Positions 13,841-17,888 of a stretch of DNA of 17,888 nt are shown here, piece by piece. The stretch covers positions 16,009-33,896 of the forward strand of contig DXNX01000006.1 in NCBI GenBank assembly GCA_019413245.1. The letters run 5' to 3'. The notes beneath the pieces are model-generated. The model did not search any database and was not told the DNA's origin. It was given only the letters and a program-made list of their open reading frames with translations. This stretch comes from Oscillospiraceae bacterium (lineage in GTDB: Bacteria; Bacillota; Clostridia; Oscillospirales; Ruminococcaceae). Within the stretch, counting starts at the first letter, position 1. The number at the start of each line of letters is the position of its first letter. A program made the position numbers and the translations under genes.

Positions 13841-15457
13841 TCATTTGAAAGATTTTCCCGCGGGCTTTTTCCGGGCCCGCACCCGGCGCAGGACCACGCA
13901 CAGCAGGATGCCCGCCCAGGCCACGGCCAGCGCCGCCAGCAGGGCCACCGCGGTGGGCGGCAGCGGGCCCAGGTCGGCCTGTCCCGCCATGGCGGAGGTC
14001 TGGTCCAGGTGGTACAGGGCCACCGTGTCGGTGTACAGGCTCTGGATGTAGGCGTCGTCCACCGTCTGGCTGCGGCGCACACTCTTGGTCACGTTTTCGA
14101 TCAGGGAGCCTGCCGCGTCCCGCAGGGAGGCCGAGCCGTTGAACACCGGGGTGACGAAGGTGTTGTCCAGGTTGTCCAGCAGCAGCTGCACCGCCGCCAG
14201 CTTGACGGCATAATGGGTGTCGTTGTCCTCCCCGGCCCGGGACAGGTAGTCCTGATACACCGGGTCGTTCTGGGCCTTGGTGGTCACGGGGACATAACCT
14301 TCGGTCTCGGAGTAGGCGATCTGCACATCATTGGTCAGCAGATACTGGGCAAACAGCCAGGAGGCCAGCACCTCCTGGGGGTCGTCCTTGTTGAAGATGC
14401 AGACCGACGGCCCCTGGGAGATCATCTGCGGGTGCTCCGGGTCAAACTGGGGCACCATGCGCACGGCGGTCTCAAAGTCCACCACCTCGTCCTGGGCAAT
14501 GTCCATCAGGGGAGCATCGCTGCCCATCCAGGTGGAGCCGGCGGTGGAGTCCACCGCGAACACGCACTGCCCGGCGTTCAGGAAGTTGGCCGGATAGCCC
14601 GAGATCTTGAAGGTGGAGAAGGCCCCGTCCGCCGTGTACCCGGCAATGCCCTCCAGCAGGTCGGTGGTGGTGCTGTTGAACAGCTGGATCTCCCCGCTCT
14701 GGGTGGAGTAGCCCGCGCCCTTCTGCTGGAGCATCTGGATCATCATGTTGTCGGTGGATTTGTACAGGAAAGGCACCATGACCTTCTGCCCGTTCAGGGC
14801 ATAGGTGCCGTCGGCGTTCTGTTTTGCCGCCGCCTCGGATACCTCCCACACAAAGTCCCAGGTCAGCACATCGGGCAGGGTGTAGCCCAGCTGCTCCACA
14901 TAGGTCTTGTTGACGTAGCAGGCCTCGGTGGAGCGCATGTAGGGCAGGGCATAGCAGGTGCCGCCCAGCTGACATTCCTGCCAGAACTGGGGCACGATCT
15001 CCTCCTGGGTGGGACCGTCGAATTTCAGGGCGCTGCCGCCCAGCCCGTATTCCGGGTCGGCGGCCAGGTCGTCCAGGGGCACCACCACGTTGTCGCCGGT
15101 CAGGTAGGTGGCAATGTGGTCGGGGTAGGTGATGCAGACGTTGGGGGTGGTGCCGGTGGAAATGTTGGTGATGACATCGTTGTAGATGTCGCCGTAATCG
15201 GTGTACAGCCGCAGGGTCACGGTGATGTTGGGGTACAGGGCCTGGAAGTCCTCGATGGCCTGGCGGTAGATGTCGGTCTGGGTCTTGTTGGTGTCGTTCT
15301 TGGCCCAGAAGGTGATCTCATAGGTTTTGCTCTCATCAAAGGAGTCCGGCACCGCAAAGGCGGCGCGCTCCTGCCGGCCGTGACACCCGGCCAGCAGCCC
15401 GGCGCACAGTACCGCGGCACAGACCGCCGCCAGGGGGCGCAGAAAACGATGGTTCAT
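13841..15457 (-). CDS. ABC importer solute-binding protein (UgpB-like) with C-terminal membrane helix, 538 aa
   Basis: Family 1 extracellular solute-binding protein. The signal peptide ends in LLAGC, with the lipidated cysteine at residue 25. The body shows the order of segments seen in UgpB-type proteins: YEITFWAKND, then IEDFQALYPNITV, RSTEACYVNKTYVEQLG, GQCVFAVDSTAGSTWMG, QGPSVCIFNKDD and EGYVPVTTKA. The substrate is thus likely a sugar or glycerol-phosphate derivative, but the exact one is not readable. Unusually, a hydrophobic helix at about residues 502-523 and a basic RRVRARKK tail close the protein, so it appears anchored at both ends; at 538 residues it is longer than typical (about 420-450). 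The ATG overlaps the stop of the permease gene (ATGA, 15454-15457), with AGGAGGG upstream. Confidence 0.9.
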   Translation of the reverse strand: MNHRFLRPLAAVCAAVLCAGLLAGCHGRQERAAFAVPDSFDESKTYEITFWAKNDTNKTQTDIYRQAIEDFQALYPNITVTLRLYTDYGDIYNDVITNISTGTTPNVCITYPDHIATYLTGDNVVVPLDDLAADPEYGLGGSALKFDGPTQEEIVPQFWQECQLGGTCYALPYMRSTEACYVNKTYVEQLGYTLPDVLTWDFVWEVSEAAAKQNADGTYALNGQKVMVPFLYKSTDNMMIQMLQQKGAGYSTQSGEIQLFNSTTTDLLEGIAGYTADGAFSTFKISGYPANFLNAGQCVFAVDSTAGSTWMGSDAPLMDIAQDEVVDFETAVRMVPQFDPEHPQMISQGPSVCIFNKDDPQEVLASWLFAQYLLTNDVQIAYSETEGYVPVTTKAQNDPVYQDYLSRAGEDNDTHYAVKLAAVQLLLDNLDNTFVTPVFNGSASLRDAAGSLIENVTKSVRRSQTVDDAYIQSLYTDTVALYHLDQTSAMAGQADLGPLPPTAVALLAALAVAWAGILLCVVLRRVRARKKPAGKSFK

Positions 15458-16326
15458 CCTTTCAACCCTCCTCTGGAAGCGCCTTCCATGATCTTGTTGC
15501 GGAAGGCCAGGAACAGCAGCACCAGCGGCACCGAGATGACCACCACGGCGGCCATCATGGCGGGGATGTTCTCCCGGCCGAAGCCTTCTTCCCGGATCTG
15601 CTGGATGCCGTTGGACACCAGGAAATAGGCCTGGTCGTCGGTGATGAGCCGGGGCCAGACGTAGGAGTTCCAGCACTCGATGAGTTTCAGGATGGTGATG
15701 GTGACGATGGTGGGCCGGCAGATGGGCACCATGACCTTCCACAGATATTTCAGGTCGGAGGTGCCGTCCACCTTGGCGGCCTTGTACAGCTCGTCGGGCA
15801 CCTGCTCAAAGTTTTCCTTTAACAGGTAAATGTAAAACACCGAGGTGATGGAGGGCAGGATCAGGCCGGGAAAGCTGTTGCGCATGTCCAGGTTGGTGAT
15901 GGTCACAAAGTTGGTGATGACCACCAGCTCGTTGGGGATCATCATCATGGACAGGAAGAAGCCGAACACCAGGTCCCGCCCCGGGAACCGCAGCCGGGCA
16001 AAGGCGTAGGCGGCCAGGGTGCTGACCACCACCATGACGGCGGTGGTGATGACCGAGAAAATCAGGGTGTTCAGCAGATACCCGCCCAGGGGCACGGCGG
16101 TGAACGCCAGCTTGTAGTTTTCCAGGGTGGGGGAGAGGGTGAAAAAGGCGGGGATATGCTCGGAGTTGTAGGCGCCGTAGCTTTTCAGGGAGGTGAGGAC
16201 CATCCAGTAGAAGGGAAACAGCACCACCACGGCCCAGATGCTCAGGGCCAGGTAGGTCAGGGCCTTGACCAGGCCGCTTCTGCGCCCGGCGGCCCGGCGT
16301 TTGGCCTCAAATTCGGTGTGGGTCAT
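15454..16326 (-). CDS. Carbohydrate ABC importer permease, MalG/UgpE type, 290 aa
   Basis: An inner-membrane subunit of the importer with six hydrophobic segments. The permease EAA loop that docks onto the ATPase is at about residues 179-203 (ELYKAAKVDGTS, then VMVPICRP). Its length, the TSLKSYGAYN segment after helix 1 and the MIPNELVVI segment match the second permease of binding-protein-dependent sugar importers. Its start overlaps the stop of the first permease by ATGA (16323-16326) and its end overlaps the start of the binding-protein gene, so all three are translationally coupled. Confidence 0.92.
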   Translation of the reverse strand: MTHTEFEAKRRAAGRRSGLVKALTYLALSIWAVVVLFPFYWMVLTSLKSYGAYNSEHIPAFFTLSPTLENYKLAFTAVPLGGYLLNTLIFSVITTAVMVVVSTLAAYAFARLRFPGRDLVFGFFLSMMMIPNELVVITNFVTITNLDMRNSFPGLILPSITSVFYIYLLKENFEQVPDELYKAAKVDGTSDLKYLWKVMVPICRPTIVTITILKLIECWNSYVWPRLITDDQAYFLVSNGIQQIREEGFGRENIPAMMAAVVVISVPLVLLFLAFRNKIMEGASRGGLKG

Positions 16327-17228
16327 TGGATGTGTACGCCTCCTTCCGAAACATGGCGGCTGACCAGCAGGTTGATGCAGGTGATGGTCAGCACGATGAC
16401 GAACAGGATGATGGCCGCTGCCGATGCGTAGGACGGGTAGCCGCCGCTGTCGCCGTAGAGCATGTCATACACATAGCCCACGATGGTGTTCATGCCCGCG
16501 GCGTTCAGGTCGGTGCCGAACAGGGCCACCGCGTCGCTGTACGCCTTGAACGCGCCGATGAAGCCGGTGATGACCAGATACACCAGCATGGGGGAGATCA
16601 TGGGCAGGGTGATGCGGAAGAAGATGCGGGTGCGGGAGGTGCCGTCCACCCGGGCGGCCTTGTAGTAGTCCGGATTCACCGAAGCCAGCGCCCCGGTGAG
16701 CACCAGGATCTTGAAGGGCATGACCACCCAGATGGTGTAGAAGCAGAGCACGAACATCTTGGCCCAGTGGGGACCGTTGATGAAGTCGATGGGCCCGGCG
16801 CCGAACCATTGGAGCATCAGGTTCACCAGACCGTCGGTGTATTCGGTCTTCTGGAACAGCACCATGAACACCAGGCCCACGGCCAGGGTGTTGGTGACGT
16901 AGGGCAGGAAATAGATGGTCTGGTACAGGTTGCGCAGGGGTTTGATGGAGGCCAGCGCCGCCGAGATGGCCAGGGCCAGCCCGGTGGAGATGGGCACCGT
17001 GATGATGACCAGCACAAAGGTGTTCTGCACCGCCTGCAGGAAGTAGGGGTCGTGGAGCACATAGGAGTAGTTGTACCACCCGGTGCCCCAGTAACTCTGG
17101 GAGGCAAAGTTGAAGCCTTCCTCAAAGGAATAGATCAGCACGTCGATGACCGGGTATACCAGAAACACGGCCAGCAGCACAGCGGCCGGCAGCAGGTACA
17201 GCCAGGCCTTGCGGGAAGAGCGGTCCAT
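16323..17228 (-). CDS. Carbohydrate ABC importer permease, MalF/UgpA type, 301 aa
   Basis: The first permease subunit: six hydrophobic segments, an early LLPAAVLLAVFLVYPV helix typical of UgpA-like proteins, and the EAA loop at about residues 187-210 (YYKAARVDGTS, then ITLPMISP). It forms the translocation channel together with the 290-residue permease. The ATG at 17226-17228 follows AAAGGGGG, 14 bases after the stop of the ATPase gene. It lacks the large periplasmic loop of enterobacterial MalF, as is normal for Gram-positive homologues. Confidence 0.92.
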   Translation of the reverse strand: MDRSSRKAWLYLLPAAVLLAVFLVYPVIDVLIYSFEEGFNFASQSYWGTGWYNYSYVLHDPYFLQAVQNTFVLVIITVPISTGLALAISAALASIKPLRNLYQTIYFLPYVTNTLAVGLVFMVLFQKTEYTDGLVNLMLQWFGAGPIDFINGPHWAKMFVLCFYTIWVVMPFKILVLTGALASVNPDYYKAARVDGTSRTRIFFRITLPMISPMLVYLVITGFIGAFKAYSDAVALFGTDLNAAGMNTIVGYVYDMLYGDSGGYPSYASAAAIILFVIVLTITCINLLVSRHVSEGGVHIQ

Positions 17229-17242
17229 GGAGCGGCCCCCTT

Positions 17243-17888
17243 TCAGCGCCGGGCGCCGGGCACGGCGAAGGGCAGGCGGCGCTCGGCGGCCTTGTCAAAC
17301 AGAAAGACCTTGTCCGGCTTCAGGGTGAAATGCACGGCGGACGCGGCGGCGTTGACCAGATTCAGGGAGGGGATGATGGCCCGGATGGTGTCCGCCTGGC
17401 AGGCGGGATGGATGCAGACGATGCTCACGTCCCGGCCCAGCACCTCCACCCGGCTCAGGGCGCAGGTCACGGGACCGTTCTCGTCGGGCACAAAGCCCTC
17501 GGGCCGGATGCCCGCCCACACGGCGCCGTCGGGAGCACCGGACACAGTCAGCACCGGGGCGTCGGAACCGTTCAGGTACAGTTTGCCTGCTTTTACGGTG
17601 CCGTCAAACACGTTGATGGGCGGGGTGCCCAGGAACTTGGCCACAAACAGGTTGGCGGGGTCGTCGTACACCTGCTGGGGCTCGCCCTGCTGCATGAGCA
17701 CGCCGTTTTTCATCACCACAATGTGGTCGGAGATGCTCATGGCCTCCTCCTGGTCGTGGGTGACAAAGATGGTGGTGATGCCGGTGGCACGCTGGATCTT
17801 GCAGATCTCCTCCCGGGTCTGCAGCCGCAGCCGGGCGTCCAGGTTGGAGAGGGGTTCGTCCAGCAGCAGCACCCGGGGCGTCTTGACC
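17243..17888 (-). CDS. ABC importer ATPase, MsmK/UgpC type (N-terminus outside window)
   Basis: The last 214 residues of the cytoplasmic ATPase that powers the importer; the gene continues past the right edge, so the Walker A and most of the signature region are not visible. Present are Walker B with the catalytic Glu (VLLLDEP), the D-loop SNLDARLR and the H-switch VTHDQEEAM, followed by the GEPQQVYDDPANLFVAKFLG hinge and a regulatory TOBE/OB domain containing AGIRPEGF. This C-terminal domain is typical of the MalK/UgpC/MsmK group that serves sugar importers. The gene precedes both permeases in the same direction, so this importer has a dedicated ATPase, unlike many Firmicutes systems that share one MsmK. 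Confidence 0.92.
   Translation of the reverse strand, partial: VKTPRVLLLDEPLSNLDARLRLQTREEICKIQRATGITTIFVTHDQEEAMSISDHIVVMKNGVLMQQGEPQQVYDDPANLFVAKFLGTPPINVFDGTVKAGKLYLNGSDAPVLTVSGAPDGAVWAGIRPEGFVPDENGPVTCALSRVEVLGRDVSIVCIHPACQADTIRAIIPSLNLVNAAASAVHFTLKPDKVFLFDKAAERRLPFAVPGARR

Noticed and set aside
12682..13848. A 388-residue open frame on the plus strand
   Set aside because: It crosses a strong minus-strand terminator and the antisense of the lipoprotein gene. Its Gly/Val/His-rich composition is typical of antisense frames.
13754..15628. A 624-residue open frame on the plus strand opposite the solute-binding protein
   Set aside because: Rich in Gly, Val, His and Gln with no recognisable motif. 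The opposite strand encodes a clear binding protein with a lipobox.
1..17888. CRISPR array, tRNA, rRNA, insertion sequence or attachment site
   Set aside because: I looked for regularly spaced repeats, clover-leaf arms, transposase motifs and terminal inverted repeats and found none; coding density is high and gene order looks chromosomal.

Overview
This 17.9 kb window is GC-rich throughout. Its genes are tightly packed, with strong AGGAGG-type ribosome binding sites, sigma70-type promoters and Gram-positive-style lipoproteins with S/T/A/E-rich linkers. Together these suggest a high-GC member of the Clostridia, most plausibly a gut Oscillospiraceae/Ruminococcaceae bacterium such as Faecalibacterium, Gemmiger or Subdoligranulum. 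That placement is inference; there is no rRNA or marker gene to confirm it. There are no tRNAs, rRNAs, insertion sequences, CRISPR arrays or phage genes.

Left part (1-3207): the last codons of a plus-strand gene meet a minus-strand metallophosphoesterase at a shared terminator. Divergent from the phosphoesterase lies a two-gene plus-strand unit: an unrecognised membrane-anchored exported protein, then a regulator with an excisionase-like helix-turn-helix at its N-terminus and a LuxR-type one at its C-terminus. A second bidirectional terminator closes this unit.

Middle part (3209-11031): a five-gene minus-strand operon of membrane proteins. In transcription order it has a large polytopic protein (668 aa), a small bitopic partner (202 aa), a second large polytopic protein (654 aa), a second small partner (200 aa) and a YfhO-family protein (819 aa). 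The first four are two diverged copies of one two-gene module; in each copy the large and small genes are coupled by a 4-base ATGA overlap. The YfhO homology and acidic extracytoplasmic loop motifs suggest a GT-C-type machine that modifies a cell-envelope glycopolymer. The operon has a clear promoter, a 14-bp palindrome just upstream of it, and a terminator-like hairpin in its leader, which suggests attenuation. This is the least familiar part of the window.

Right part (11065-17888): a small glutaredoxin-like protein, an MFS transporter and a lipoprotein with two OB-like domains, each with its own promoter, followed by a carbohydrate/glycerol-phosphate-type ABC importer operon (ATPase, two permeases, solute-binding protein). 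The binding protein has both a lipobox and a C-terminal membrane helix. The ATPase runs off the right edge.

A recurring regulatory feature is a GC-rich hairpin at or just after the predicted transcription start of all five convincingly predicted promoters.
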